DNA from: DATBLE01 sp963841405
GTDB lineage: Bacteria > Actinomycetota > Thermoleophilia > Gaiellales > Gaiellaceae
Assembly (NCBI GenBank): GCA_963841405.1
Contig: CAWJCM010000006.1
Coordinates: 1 to 64,000 of the forward strand
Reading direction: 5' to 3'
DNA: 64,000 bases
Shown here: positions 42,126 to 50,937 of the stretch, piece after piece
Numbering within the stretch: position 1 is the stretch's first letter
Layout: every line of letters begins with the position of its first letter
Program-made: the position numbers and the translations under genes
The notes under the pieces: model-generated
What the model was told of the DNA's origin: nothing
Database searches by the model: none
What the model saw: the letters and a program-made list of their open reading frames with translations, nothing else

Positions 42126-42190
42126 CCGCACACGCCAGCGATACAAGGCCTCAACGTTGTTCCCATCTGGGTCGAGCAGCGATACTCTCG
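42119..42190 (-). pseudogene. Fragment of a glyoxalase/VOC-fold gene end
   Basis: In one minus-strand frame the sequence reads RVSLLDPDGNNVEALYRW, the C-terminal signature of VOC-superfamily proteins (D-P-D-G-N-x-V-E-x). It is open for only ~24 codons, is bounded by a stop, and abuts the nitronate monooxygenase remnant, so it is a leftover of a second deleted gene. Confidence 0.65.
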
Positions 42191-42323
42191 CTGGTTAGGG
42201 GCACACACGATCCCGGACACTAGCCGCGGCGAACATCGGGTCGCGAACTGCCTCCCGACTGCACGGCAAACCGTCTTGCGGAATTTGACACGAGTTCAGT
42301 ACGGGTAGACCCTTTCGGGCAGG

Positions 42324-43746
42324 GTGGCTCACGACTGAGCGTCTGAGCGGCACCGTCACCTTCCTGTTCACCGACATCGAAGGCTCGACGGGGCTGCTCA
42401 AGAAGCTCGGCCGAGAGCGCTACGGGGAGTTGATGGCCGACCAGCAGCGGCTGCTGCGGGACGCGTTCGCAGCGAATCGCGGCGAGGAGATCGACACGCA
42501 GGGCGACTCCTTCTTCGTCGCCTTCCGAAGCGGTGCCGACGCGCTCTCTTCGGCGGTCCAGATCCAGCGTGCATTGGCCGCTCACCGATGGCCGGAGGGT
42601 GTAGCGGTGCGGGTGCGGATCGGTGTCCACACAGGCGAGGCGTCGGCGACCGAGGAGCGGTATCTCGGCTTCTCCGTCCACCGCGCTGCCCGCGTTGGCG
42701 GGGCCGCCCATGGCGGGCAGGTGCTCGTCTCGGACTCGACCAGGTCGCTGATCGAGGACGATCTGCCCGAAGGCATCTACCTCCGCGATCTTGGCCCTTA
42801 CCGGCTGAAGGACATCGACCGCCCCGAACGGATCTCGCAGTTGGCCGCCGAGGGTCTCCAGGTGGAGTTTCCACCGCTCCGGGGGGCGGAGCGAGTCAAG
42901 CCGTCGCCCATCCTTCGACGCCGCTCGCTGCCGCCGCGGCGCTGGTCGGGGTGATCGCAGCCGCGGTCGCGATCCCGGTGTTCGCGATCGGCGGCGGCTC
43001 GGGCAACTCCGACGCGCTTGCGGGTGTCGACGGGAACGCGATCGGGGCCATCGATGCGGCGAGCGGCCAGATCGCGCACTGGATCCCGGTCGCAGGTCCC
43101 GGGGTCGGTCGCGGTCGGAGAGGGCTCTATCTGGGTGACGAACGCCAATAGCCAAAGCGTCTCGAGAATCGACCCGAAGACGAACGCAGTCGTGCAGACG
43201 ATCCAGGTCGGGAGCGGGCCTTCCGGGATCGCAGTCGGTGACGGTTTCGTCTGGGTCGCGAACAGCCTCGATGGCACGTTGTCGCAGATCGATCCGCGCA
43301 CGAATGGCGTCGTCCAGCGAATCCCGGTCGGCAACCAGCCGACTGGTGTCGCCTTCGGCGGGGGCGGGCTCTGGGTCTCGAACTCGAGCGACCGCACTGT
43401 CGTACGAATCGACCCGCGTACTGGAACGAGCCGTAAGCCGATCCCGGTCGGCGGCGGAGCGGACGCGATCGCGGTCGGATCCGGGGCGGTCTGGGTGACA
43501 AGCGAGTCGGCAGGCAGCCTCGCCCGCATCGACCCGTCGACGGGGAGTGTGATCCAGACGATCAACGTCGGCAACGGGCCCGCGGCGGTTGAAGTCGGTG
43601 CCGGCTCTGTCTGGGTCGCGAACTCATTCGACGGCACCGTCTCGCGGATCGATCCGCAGACGGATGAAAATGTCAAGCGCTTCGGCGGCGCCTCCGGGCC
43701 GATTTCGTGCGGCTTATTGGTAGCGGCGGGTACTCGCAGGGGCTGA
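42324..43746 (+). pseudogene. Class III cyclase / beta-propeller gene, 5' half, broken by frameshifts
   Basis: The cyclase domain reads SGTVTFLFTDIEGSTGLLKK through GDSFFVAF, RIGVHTGEAS and VHRAARVG to about 42900. No ATG/GTG/TTG precedes FTDIEGST in frame; a GTG at 42324 is one base out of frame. After about 42905 the frame changes: a transmembrane helix (VGVIAAAVAIPVFAIGG) and the first propeller blade follow. Near 43100 it changes back to give about five more ~42-residue blades (GSIWVTN, GFVWVAN, GLWVSN, GAVWVTS, GSVWVAN, each with S-R-I-D-P). It ends where the IS110 region begins. The missing part is probably the gene at 45344. Confidence 0.75.
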
Positions 43747-45343
43747 GATCGGCTCCTGTCGCGTCGGTCCGCGGCCGATCGGCTGTTTTCGGGCGTGCGC
43801 GGCCCTTCACCGGCGATGCCGGCGCCGGCGCGACGTCGTGTCCGCGCGCTCAGCGGGCGTTACGCTTCGTTGTGGGCGCGGGTGACCCCGGACCGAAGAG
43901 CGGGGCATCGGGGATGGAAGCCCCGCCGCGCAGGATTGCCGCTTGACGGCCTCAGAGTCGCACCCCAGTGGCGGCACCCGCGCCCGCTCTCTGGCGTGCT
44001 TTCGCGTGCCAGTCGGCGACGAGCTGGCGGTAGGCGAGCTCGCCCTGCTCACTCAGCGCGCGTTCTCGGGCGCGTACCTCTTTGAGGTTGTAGGCGTGGG
44101 TGGAGCCGCGCTGGCCGCGGCGTGAGGGCATGCCGGCGCGGAGCTCGAGCTTGCGCAGCTTCTGCGCCAGCAGCGAGGGACGGCCGTAGGCGTAGTCCTC
44201 GCCCTTGACGATCAGGTGCCAGCAGAGCACGGCCAGCTTGCGCGCGGTCGCGACGACCGCGATCTGCATGCCGCGGCGGGCACGGACGCGTTCGTAGAAG
44301 GCGTGGAGCGGACCGGGGGTCTTGGCCGCGGCCCAGGCGGCTTCAACCAGCATGCCGCGCGCGTGCGCACGTCCCTGCTTGGTGATCCGTCCGTGCGAGG
44401 CCGGTTGTCCGCCGGACTGGCGCACCCGCGGGTTGAGCCCGAGATAGCAGACCAGCTTCTCCGGTGAGCGGAAGCGGCCAAAGTCGCCAACAGCGGCGAC
44501 GATCGAAAGGGCGACGGTGGCGTCGATGCCCGGGATTGTCATCAGCCGCTTCACCTCGTCGCGCTGGAGCGCGACGCGGGCGAGCTCGCTGTCGATCAGC
44601 CGGAGCTCCTCGCCGTGGAAGTCGAGCTGGCGCAGGAGCGCCTCGACCGCCCGCCGCTCGTCGGCGGGCAGCTCCTGCTCGACCAGCCACCCGCGGCCCT
44701 TGTGTCCGAAGAGGTCCGCGGCCGGGCAGCGCGGGATCAGGTTGCGGTGCAGGATCGACTGCACCCGGTTCTTCAACCGCGTCCGTTGCCGCACGATATG
44801 GGCCCTACGGGCGACCTGGCGGCGCAGCGCGTGCGTCTCGTCATCGGCGATCCAAACGCCGGGCAGATAGTCGGCCGCCAACAGCTCGGCCAGCACCTGC
44901 GCGTCGACCTTGTCCGTCTTCACCTTCGCCTCGGCGATCGCGCGCGTCTTCATCGGATTCGAGACAACCACGCGGCCGACGTGCTGCTCGAGCAGCCGCG
45001 CGATCGCGTGCGTGTTGCAGGTCGCCTCGATCGCCACCTCGTCCAGCTCGCACAGACTCTCGGCGAAGAGGCGAAGCGCCTCCGGCGTCGTCGTGATCTG
45101 CCCCGCCGAGCGCACGACCCCGTCCTCCCAGATCGCCACCTCGGCGAACTCGCGATGCACATCCAGACCGATACAGCGTCGCATGCTCACTCCTTCCAGC
45201 ATCGGTTGACATCGGAGCAAGAGGCGGGCAAACGACACCTACGGATCCGCGCTCGAGGCGCATCCGGGCAAGTCGCAGGGGCGGCCAAATAACTAACACG
45301 GGCTCGAAGCCCATCCTGCAAGAACGGCCTGCCCGACCTGCGT
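43747..45343. mobile_element. IS110-family insertion (limits approximate)
   Basis: The transposase gene has about 205 bases of non-coding DNA downstream and 160 upstream. IS110 elements lack inverted repeats, so exact ends cannot be read by eye. Limits are drawn where homology to the propeller gene stops on each side. The upstream side contains the hairpin GGGCTCGAAGCCC (about 45300); the downstream side has several GC-rich stems near 43880-43930. IS110 elements encode a guide-like bridge RNA in such non-coding ends. Confidence 0.6.
43952..45184 (-). CDS. IS110-family transposase (DEDD recombinase)
   Basis: 410 residues from the ATG at 45184, preceded by GGAG at a suitable distance (longer starts at 45202 or 45238 are possible). 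N-terminal DEDD domain: CIGLDVHREFAEVAIWEDG, EATCNTHAIA, DKVDAQVLAELL. C-terminal Transposase_20 domain: LMTIPGIDATVALSIVAAVG and YLGLNPRVRQSGG with the conserved Ser. Reading frame intact. Confidence 0.93.
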   Translation of the reverse strand: MRRCIGLDVHREFAEVAIWEDGVVRSAGQITTTPEALRLFAESLCELDEVAIEATCNTHAIARLLEQHVGRVVVSNPMKTRAIAEAKVKTDKVDAQVLAELLAADYLPGVWIADDETHALRRQVARRAHIVRQRTRLKNRVQSILHRNLIPRCPAADLFGHKGRGWLVEQELPADERRAVEALLRQLDFHGEELRLIDSELARVALQRDEVKRLMTIPGIDATVALSIVAAVGDFGRFRSPEKLVCYLGLNPRVRQSGGQPASHGRITKQGRAHARGMLVEAAWAAAKTPGPLHAFYERVRARRGMQIAVVATARKLAVLCWHLIVKGEDYAYGRPSLLAQKLRKLELRAGMPSRRGQRGSTHAYNLKEVRARERALSEQGELAYRQLVADWHAKARQRAGAGAATGVRL

Positions 45344-47260
45344 TTGCTCCCGAACGCCCCCGTCCCGGACGGTCGCACCGTACTCACCAACCCGGACACC
45401 ACCAGCATCGAGGCGGTCAAGGGTCACGGCGGGCATCCACCGCCCTTCATACGCGATACGAACAAGGTGGAGGCCACAATCCAGGTCGGCGACGGGCTGC
45501 GCAGCGTCGCGATGACACTGGACGGCAAATCTGCCTGGGTCTCGAACGAGCTCGGCGGCACGCTGTCCAGGATCGACACGACTCAGGAGAAGGTCGTCCG
45601 GACCGTCACGACGGGAAACCAACCCAATGGCCTTGCCCTAACCGCACACACGATGTACGTCGCCATGCGGGAATCCAGCCTCGCGCACCGTGGCGGCACA
45701 TTGACCATCAGCTCGAACGACGCCAACCTCTTCAAGGGCCCAAACCCGGACTACTGGGATTGGCTGAATCTCACAAACGACGGGCTCACGGGATTCCGGC
45801 ACGTAGGTGGCAGCGCCGGCGCGCACCTCGTCCCGGATCTCGCCACCACGCTTCCGGCACCCACGGACGGAGGCAGGACGTACGCATTCCAGCTTCAACC
45901 GGGAATCCGCTACTCGACCGGAGCGCTGCTTGAACCTGCCGACTTCCGCCGAGCGATCAAGCGCGCGCTTCTCAACCCGCTGTACGGCGGCTTCTACTAC
46001 ACGGGTATCGTCGGCGCCGCTGCCTGCGTAAAGGCGCCGAAGCACTGCGATCTCACCAGAGGGATCGTGACCGACCCGGCTGGCAGCACGGTCACGTTTC
46101 ATCTCACCGCTCCCGACCCGGACTTCCTCTACAAGCTCGCGCTGCCGGCAGCGGTCGCGGTGGCCGCCGGCACCCCGCTCACGACGCGCGCGCGACTGCC
46201 CGCAACCGGCCCGTACATGATCAAGAATGCGAGCCAGAAGCTTCTGCGGCTGGTCCGCAATCCGCGCTTCCATGAATGGTCACGGGCCGGGCAGCCAAGC
46301 GGGTACCCAGCCGAGATCGTTTGGAGACTCAGTCCCTCACTCGAGGCGAGCGTCCGCGCCGTCGAGCAGGGAGCGTCCGACCTGACAGCACTTGGCACCG
46401 CGGCCACGCCCAGCCTGCGCCGGATCCTCTTCGAGCTGCGAACCCAGTACGCGAGCCAGCTGCACAACGAGCCAACGCCGTCGATCGGGTTCTTCCCTCT
46501 CAATACGAGGGTGCCGCCTTTCAACGACATCAACGCGCGACGAGCGGTCAACTATGCACTCGACCGCAACGGCCTGATCGGTCCCGCTGGTGGCCTCGAT
46601 TTCGTCCAACCGAGCTGCCAGGTGCTGCCGCCGAACTTCGACGGCTACCAACGCTACTGCCCCTACACGATCGACCCGAAGTCCGACGGAACCTACACCG
46701 GCCCTGACCTCGCAAAAGCGCGGCGGCTCGTAGCCTCCTCCGGTACGAAAGGGCAGCGAGTGACTGTCTGGATCCTCAAGAGCTTCGCACCGTACGCCGC
46801 CTACCTCGTCTCTGCGCTCAACCGCATCGGCTACAAAGCGCGCCTCAAAGTCCTCTCGGACAACTCGGGGTCAAAGTACTTCAACGCCGCAACCGACTCG
46901 CGCCGAAAGATCCAGGCATTCGGCATGCTCTGGACGGCGGATTACCCCGCGGCCGGTGGGTTCATCACTCCGACGCTGAGCTGTGGCTCCTTCTCTCCGA
47001 ACACCCCCGGCCAGCAAAACTTCTCTGAATTCTGCAACCAGAAGATCGACGCCGAGATCGCCCACGCCCGCGCACTCCAAACCAGCGACCGACCGGCCGC
47101 CTCCCAGCTCTGGCGCAAGATCGACCATGACCTCGTCGACCAAGCACCGTGGGCCGTCCAGTGGAACCCGCGGTCGATTCAGTTCGTCTCACGCCGCGTC
47201 CATAACTACCAGCATCATCCGGAATGGGGCCCGCTTCTCGACCAGATCTGGGTCAAGTAA
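45344..47260 (+). CDS. Beta-propeller remnant fused to family 5 solute-binding domain (3' half of a split gene)
   Basis: 638 residues from a TTG at 45344. Residues ~35-110 are one or two propeller blades (ATIQVGDGLRSVAM, SAWVSNELGGTLSRIDTT). From ~115 on it is an extracellular solute-binding protein family 5 domain, as in oligopeptide ABC transporters (PNPDYWDWLNLTNDGL, LATTLPAPTDGGRTYAFQL, ATGPYMIKNA, INARRAVNYALDR). No signal peptide is present; in the intact architecture a transmembrane helix after the cyclase domain would export it. With 42324-43746 it makes one cyclase-TM-propeller-SBP protein. On its own it is probably non-functional. Confidence 0.72.
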   Translation: MLPNAPVPDGRTVLTNPDTTSIEAVKGHGGHPPPFIRDTNKVEATIQVGDGLRSVAMTLDGKSAWVSNELGGTLSRIDTTQEKVVRTVTTGNQPNGLALTAHTMYVAMRESSLAHRGGTLTISSNDANLFKGPNPDYWDWLNLTNDGLTGFRHVGGSAGAHLVPDLATTLPAPTDGGRTYAFQLQPGIRYSTGALLEPADFRRAIKRALLNPLYGGFYYTGIVGAAACVKAPKHCDLTRGIVTDPAGSTVTFHLTAPDPDFLYKLALPAAVAVAAGTPLTTRARLPATGPYMIKNASQKLLRLVRNPRFHEWSRAGQPSGYPAEIVWRLSPSLEASVRAVEQGASDLTALGTAATPSLRRILFELRTQYASQLHNEPTPSIGFFPLNTRVPPFNDINARRAVNYALDRNGLIGPAGGLDFVQPSCQVLPPNFDGYQRYCPYTIDPKSDGTYTGPDLAKARRLVASSGTKGQRVTVWILKSFAPYAAYLVSALNRIGYKARLKVLSDNSGSKYFNAATDSRRKIQAFGMLWTADYPAAGGFITPTLSCGSFSPNTPGQQNFSEFCNQKIDAEIAHARALQTSDRPAASQLWRKIDHDLVDQAPWAVQWNPRSIQFVSRRVHNYQHHPEWGPLLDQIWVK

Positions 47261-47317
47261 GCGGAGTGGCCGGCGCCTGAACTCCCCGTCTGCACCGATG
47301 CACACTGCTCTCCCCTC

Positions 47318-47702
47318 TCAACTCAATGTTGCTGAGCGACCATCGGGGTCGAGCAGATAAGCCGCGTAGTAGCCAGGGCCGTAGTCACGGTACCCCGGCG
47401 CGCCATTCGACCGAAAACCGGCCTCGACTCCCGCATGGTGGAAGGCGTCAACCTGCTCTTTGCTCCTCGCGTAGAAGCAGAGATGTCAGATTGGTCGTCG
47501 GCGGTCGCCTGTCCATGACGTTGAGGTCCGTGAAGTCAGTCCAGGCCGAACTGCACGTTCCCTGCTCGTGCTCTGCGATCTTCGGGATTCCGAGCGGCGA
47601 TAAGACCGTCTCGTAGAAGCGAACCGACGCCGTGTAATCGCTCGCGTTGAGATCGACGTGGTCAAAGACCCTGAGCGTCCAGTCCCACTCGCTGGCGGTC
47701 AT
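47318..47702 (-). pseudogene. VOC/glyoxalase-family gene with frameshifts
   Basis: Starts ATG at 47702 (TASEWDWTLRVFDHVDL, then DYTASVRFYETVLSPLGI), a normal VOC N-terminus. Near 47487 the frame must shift to continue as HLCFYARSKEQVDAFH, then GYYAAYLLDPDG. A second shift near the end would restore NIEL. Two frameshifts make it a pseudogene unless there are sequencing errors. Confidence 0.75.
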
Positions 47703-47741
47703 CGGGCCCGATGATTCCACACGCGAGGCAAGGCGCCTCGC

Positions 47742-47770
47742 CTGGGCCAGCGTTTAGGAATGTCCTTGAG
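47742..47770 (+). repeat. Module-boundary repeat, copy 1
   Basis: ctgggccagcgtttaggaat followed by gtccttgag. A diverged copy of the ~29-base direct repeat, between the VOC pseudogene and the methyltransferase gene. Confidence 0.65.
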
Positions 47771-47876
47771 CTCGAATCACGAACCGGCTCAGGACATGCC
47801 CTGTGACGGCGCCTTACAGGAACACGCGGTACCGGGCGTGAGGTCTGAGGGCGCAATTCACCGATACGGTCACCAC

Positions 47877-48740
47877 GTGGGACAGGACGAACGGCTACCT
47901 CTGGGTTCGTCGTTCGGGGCAGCAGCGACCGCATACGCCGAGCACCGCCCGGACTACGCGCAGGCCGCGGTGCGCTGGGCGCTCGAACGCGCGACCGGCC
48001 CGCGAGTGCTCGACCTCGGCGCGGGAACCGGTAAGCTAACCGCCACGCTGGTCTCGCTGGGCGCCGAAGTCATCGCGGTCGAGCCCGACCCGGCGATGCT
48101 GACCGAGCTGCGCCGCGTGCTGCCGACTGTTCGCGCCTTGCCGGGTAATGCCGAGGCGGTGCCGCTGCCGGACGCGTCTGTCGATGCCGTGCTGGCCGGC
48201 AACGCCATGCACTGGTTCGACATGAACGTCGCAGGACCCGAGATAGCCAGAGTCCTCGAACCAGACGGCATCCTGGCCGGCCTGTGGAACATCTTCGACA
48301 ACCGGGTCGACTGGGTTGCCGGACTCGAACGGATCAGCGGAAGCGCGGCCATTGGCCCGCGGGATACGTTCAGCAGCTGGCGCGCCGAGACGGCCGAAGC
48401 GCACCTCCCAAACAGTGGCTCAATCGTCCAGTTCGGCTCGCCGGAGCAGGCCGAGTTCCCGCATGGGCAGCGCCGGACCGCCGACTCCCTCGTCGCGACG
48501 CTCGCGACGAAGGCGGGAATGCTGGTCATGCCAGAACAGGAACAAGAGGCCACGCTCGGTCGGATCCGCGCTTTCCTCGCGAGCAGACCGGAGACCGCTC
48601 GCGGCGAATTCACCCTCCCGATGCTGACCGGCGTGCTCCGCGTCGCGCGACTGCGAAAACCATCGACCGATCGTCTACGAGGTAAAGGGACTGCAGAGAC
48701 GAGAGCGCCGCATGGGCCAGTGCTCAGGAACGACCCCTGA
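47877..48740 (+). CDS. Class I SAM-dependent methyltransferase
   Basis: 287 residues from the GTG at 47877; upstream in-frame codons run through the repeat and look non-coding. FGAAATAYAEHRPDYA and PRVLDLGAGTGKLTATL, then AVEPDPAML and NAMHWFDM place it in the Methyltransf_11 (UbiE-like) group. The last ~25 residues (after RVARLRKP) are unlike the family, and the TGA at 48738-48740 is supplied by the boundary repeat at 48712. Substrate unknown. First gene module of the repeat array. Confidence 0.82.
   Translation: MGQDERLPLGSSFGAAATAYAEHRPDYAQAAVRWALERATGPRVLDLGAGTGKLTATLVSLGAEVIAVEPDPAMLTELRRVLPTVRALPGNAEAVPLPDASVDAVLAGNAMHWFDMNVAGPEIARVLEPDGILAGLWNIFDNRVDWVAGLERISGSAAIGPRDTFSSWRAETAEAHLPNSGSIVQFGSPEQAEFPHGQRRTADSLVATLATKAGMLVMPEQEQEATLGRIRAFLASRPETARGEFTLPMLTGVLRVARLRKPSTDRLRGKGTAETRAPHGPVLRNDP
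48712..48740 (+). repeat. Module-boundary repeat, copy 2
   Basis: atgggccagtgctcaggaac followed by gacccctga. Its last three bases are the stop codon of the methyltransferase gene. TCAGG and CCTGA can pair. Confidence 0.7.
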
Positions 48741-48755
48741 ACCGGCTCGTATGAA

Positions 48756-48801
48756 CTGCCTGCGGAGGCAGAGGTCGCATGTTCGAATCATGCCGGGCGC
48801 A
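48756..48801 (+). other. 3' half of a tRNA-Arg-like gene (tRNA fragment)
   Basis: After an anticodon-arm-like ctgcctgcggaggcag comes AGGTCGCATG, TTCGAAT, CATGC (a perfect 5-bp T stem with TTCGAAT loop) and a 3' acceptor strand CGGGCGCA. No matching 5' acceptor (TGCGCCCG) or D arm is upstream, so the gene is truncated. Such 3' ends are typical remnants of integration at a tRNA gene. Confidence 0.7.
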
Positions 48802-48892
48802 TCACCGCGACCCCCCAGCACCGTTCCTAGCGTTCCGGTGCGGGCGCGTGGCCGGAGGCGAGAACGGCGTGCCCCGATTACCATCGCCGCGC

Positions 48893-49426
48893 GTGACCGA
48901 TGGCGTCGTCATCCGTCCCGAGCGCGACGCGGACCATCCCGTGATCGCAGAGGTGGTCCGCGCGGCATTCGTCGGACACCCCGACGAGGTCGCGTCGTTC
49001 GTCGAGCGCATTCTGGCGTCGGAACAGTTCATTTCGGAGCTGGCGTTGGTCGCCGAGGACTCCTCCGGTGTGATTGCTCACGTGATGCTGAGCTGGGTCG
49101 GCGTCAAAGGCGGATCCCGTCCAAGGATCCTCAATCTCACGCCGATGTCGGTCCGGCCTGACCGCCAGCGCCTCGGTGTGGGGACACGGCTGATTCGGGG
49201 CGCGCTCGGCCGCGCCGAAGAAGCAGGCGAGCCTGCCGTCATGGTCGAGGGCATTCCCGCGTACTATCCTCGCTTCGGCTTCGAGCAGGCGAGCGCGCTC
49301 GGCTTCATCTCCCCGCATCCGAAGATCCCCGACGACGCTTTCATGATCAAGCGGCTCCCGGAATACAGCCCCGACCTCGCCGGTCGGATCGTCTATCCGG
49401 CCGCGTTCAACGCTCTCGGGTACTAG
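48893..49426 (+). CDS. GNAT-family N-acetyltransferase (YhbS-like)
   Basis: 177 residues from the GTG at 48893 (TDGVVIRPERDADHPVIAE). GNAT loop: LTPMSVRPDRQRLGVGTRLI, then EGIPAYYPRFGFEQAS, which resembles YhbS-type predicted acetyltransferases. Longer in-frame starts would read through the tRNA fragment and are rejected. Substrate unknown. Second gene module between repeats. Confidence 0.85.
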   Translation: MTDGVVIRPERDADHPVIAEVVRAAFVGHPDEVASFVERILASEQFISELALVAEDSSGVIAHVMLSWVGVKGGSRPRILNLTPMSVRPDRQRLGVGTRLIRGALGRAEEAGEPAVMVEGIPAYYPRFGFEQASALGFISPHPKIPDDAFMIKRLPEYSPDLAGRIVYPAAFNALGY

Positions 49427-49509
49427 CGACCGGTCTGAGAAGAGCGGCGCACTCGGCAGGTCGCAACGTGCCCAACGACGTCCCCGAGCGTCGGCTACGC
49501 GACCCTCGG

Positions 49510-49538
49510 CTGGGTCAGTGTTCGCGAGTTTCCCCCGA
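49510..49538 (+). repeat. Module-boundary repeat, diverged copy 3
   Basis: ctgggtcagtgttcgcgagt followed by ttcccccga. Matches the consensus at roughly two thirds of positions; accepted because of position between two single-gene modules and same orientation. Confidence 0.45.
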
Positions 49539-49611
49539 GTTGGGCGCGATGGCGTTACGCCGTTCGAAGCAGAGGAAGGCGGGATCTGAGACTGCCGCTA
49601 GCGTTAACGCC

Positions 49612-50100
49612 GTGTGGGAGGGCTCGGGACAGCTTGTCCTTCGCGAAGTCGAAGATCGTGATCTCGGCGTGCTGTTCGCGCACTGGACGGATCGCGAGGC
49701 GATACGGATGGCCGCGTTCACTTCGCCGGAGGCCGATGATCGAACGACCTTCGAGCGACGGTGGGCGCGGCTGAGAAGCGATGCCTCTACGACGAACAGG
49801 GTCATCGAGATCGACGGTCGAGTTGTGGGTCACATTGCGAGCTTCGACTTGGAGGGTCACCGCGAGGTCACCTATTGGATAGGCCGTGAAGATTGGGGCC
49901 GCGGGATTGCCACGCGTGCTCTACAAGAGTTCTTGCAGCTGGAGGCAGCCCGTCCTCTTTACGCTGGCGCTGCAAGCGACAACGCCGCGTCGATTCGTGT
50001 GTTGACGAAGTGCGGTTTTCTGATCGTGGGCGAAGGGCGTGGGTTCGCTCATGGGCGCAACGAGGAGATAGACGAGGTCGTGCTCCGACTCGATGCATGA
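49612..50100 (+). CDS. GNAT-family N-acetyltransferase (RimJ/RimL type)
   Basis: 162 residues from the GTG at 49612 (WEGSGQLVLREVEDRDL). Typical features are W-x-D-x-E-A-I-R, an Ala-Phe stretch, WIGREDWGRGIATRALQEF and a C-terminal NAASIRVLTKCGF. RimJ/L-type enzymes acetylate protein N-termini or antibiotics. A start at 49468 would cross the repeat and give an unlikely Arg-rich N-terminus. Third gene module. Confidence 0.85.
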   Translation: MWEGSGQLVLREVEDRDLGVLFAHWTDREAIRMAAFTSPEADDRTTFERRWARLRSDASTTNRVIEIDGRVVGHIASFDLEGHREVTYWIGREDWGRGIATRALQEFLQLEAARPLYAGAASDNAASIRVLTKCGFLIVGEGRGFAHGRNEEIDEVVLRLDA

Positions 50101-50115
50101 GCCCAACTGCCCTCG

Positions 50116-50145
50116 CTTGCGCGAGTGTTCCGGAATGACGCCTGA
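50116..50145 (+). repeat. Module-boundary repeat, copy 4
   Basis: cttgcgcgagtgttccggaa followed by tgacgcctga. Lies between the plus-strand GNAT and the minus-strand cupin gene. This copy and its right flank are nearly identical to copy 7 and its flank. Confidence 0.85.
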
Positions 50146-50148
50146 CGG

Positions 50149-50709
50149 CTACTGCGAACGGCTCTCGCCCCAGGGTAGACGTCGCCAATGCCGCGGCCGC
50201 TCTCGCCGGAATCTCTCGGCCGTCGCATAGACCTGCGCCGGATCGGATGTCTCCTTCTCCACACTGGCGCCGTAGCGGGCTGCGAGGTCCGACACCGGAT
50301 ACCGGACCTCAGGGCTTACGTGTGCGCCGACCATCAGGATCACGCACGGCCCGTCGCCAGCTCCTACGAAGGCGTGCTCCGTCCAGGCGGGCGAATGGAA
50401 GAAGTCCCAGGCTCGGAGACAACGCTCCTCGCCCTCGACGAGCAGCCTGCACTCACCGGCCAAGATGAGGAACGCCTCCTGATTCGCCTCGGCGTGGTAG
50501 ACGCCGCTCTGGCCGGGCTCGAGGACCGTCACATTGATCCCGAGCTGCGTGAACTCGATCGGAGACTCGCCGTACTCGTTCGCGAACCAACACGCCGCGC
50601 CCCTCGTCTCCGAAGAAAACCACTCCGCATCGCGCACGTTGACGACGAACCAACCCTCCGTCACGGGAGCAAGCCCGGAGCCAGCGTCCTCAAGCCTCGC
50701 TTCGTTCAC
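50149..50709 (-). CDS. Cupin-domain protein, copy 1
   Basis: 186 residues from a GTG (NEARLEDAGSGLAPVTEGW). The cupin motifs are VYHAEANQEAFLILAGE (motif 1, with His and Glu metal ligands) and H-A-F-V-G-A-G-D-G (motif 2 region). A W-F-V-V-N-V-x-D-A-E-W N-terminal part matches uncharacterised cupin_2 proteins. About 90% identical to the protein at 53603 (18 differences in 181 positions). Function unknown; possibly sugar or small-molecule binding. It is a module bounded by repeats at 50116 and 50749. Confidence 0.85.
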   Translation of the reverse strand: MNEARLEDAGSGLAPVTEGWFVVNVRDAEWFSSETRGAACWFANEYGESPIEFTQLGINVTVLEPGQSGVYHAEANQEAFLILAGECRLLVEGEERCLRAWDFFHSPAWTEHAFVGAGDGPCVILMVGAHVSPEVRYPVSDLAARYGASVEKETSDPAQVYATAERFRRERPRHWRRLPWGESRSQ

Positions 50710-50748
50710 GAACCGGATTCTCGCAGTCGAATGGATGCGCGTCTCTCA

Positions 50749-50778
50749 CATGCGCCAGCGTTCACCGATGACGCCCGA
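50749..50778 (+). repeat. Module-boundary repeat, copy 5
   Basis: catgcgccagcgttcaccga followed by tgacgcccga. Between the cupin gene and the FUSC-like gene. Confidence 0.75.
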
Positions 50779-50937
50779 ACGCTAGGTGCTGCTTCACGAC
50801 AGCCGGGGCATGCCGTAGTCAAGGCGCCACGCGTTCATGGCCGTGCGCAAGGCTGGCGATCACGCAGGGCTGAACGGCGCCGTCGCGCTGCGCCGTCGGC
50901 TGCTCGAAGTCAGGGCGCGGTCGGTTACGGTGGCGCC

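Noticed and set aside
48675..48884. A minus-strand frame containing APGMIRTCDLCLRRQ
   Set aside because: This peptide is the antisense translation of the tRNA-Arg fragment at 48756-48801, not a gene.
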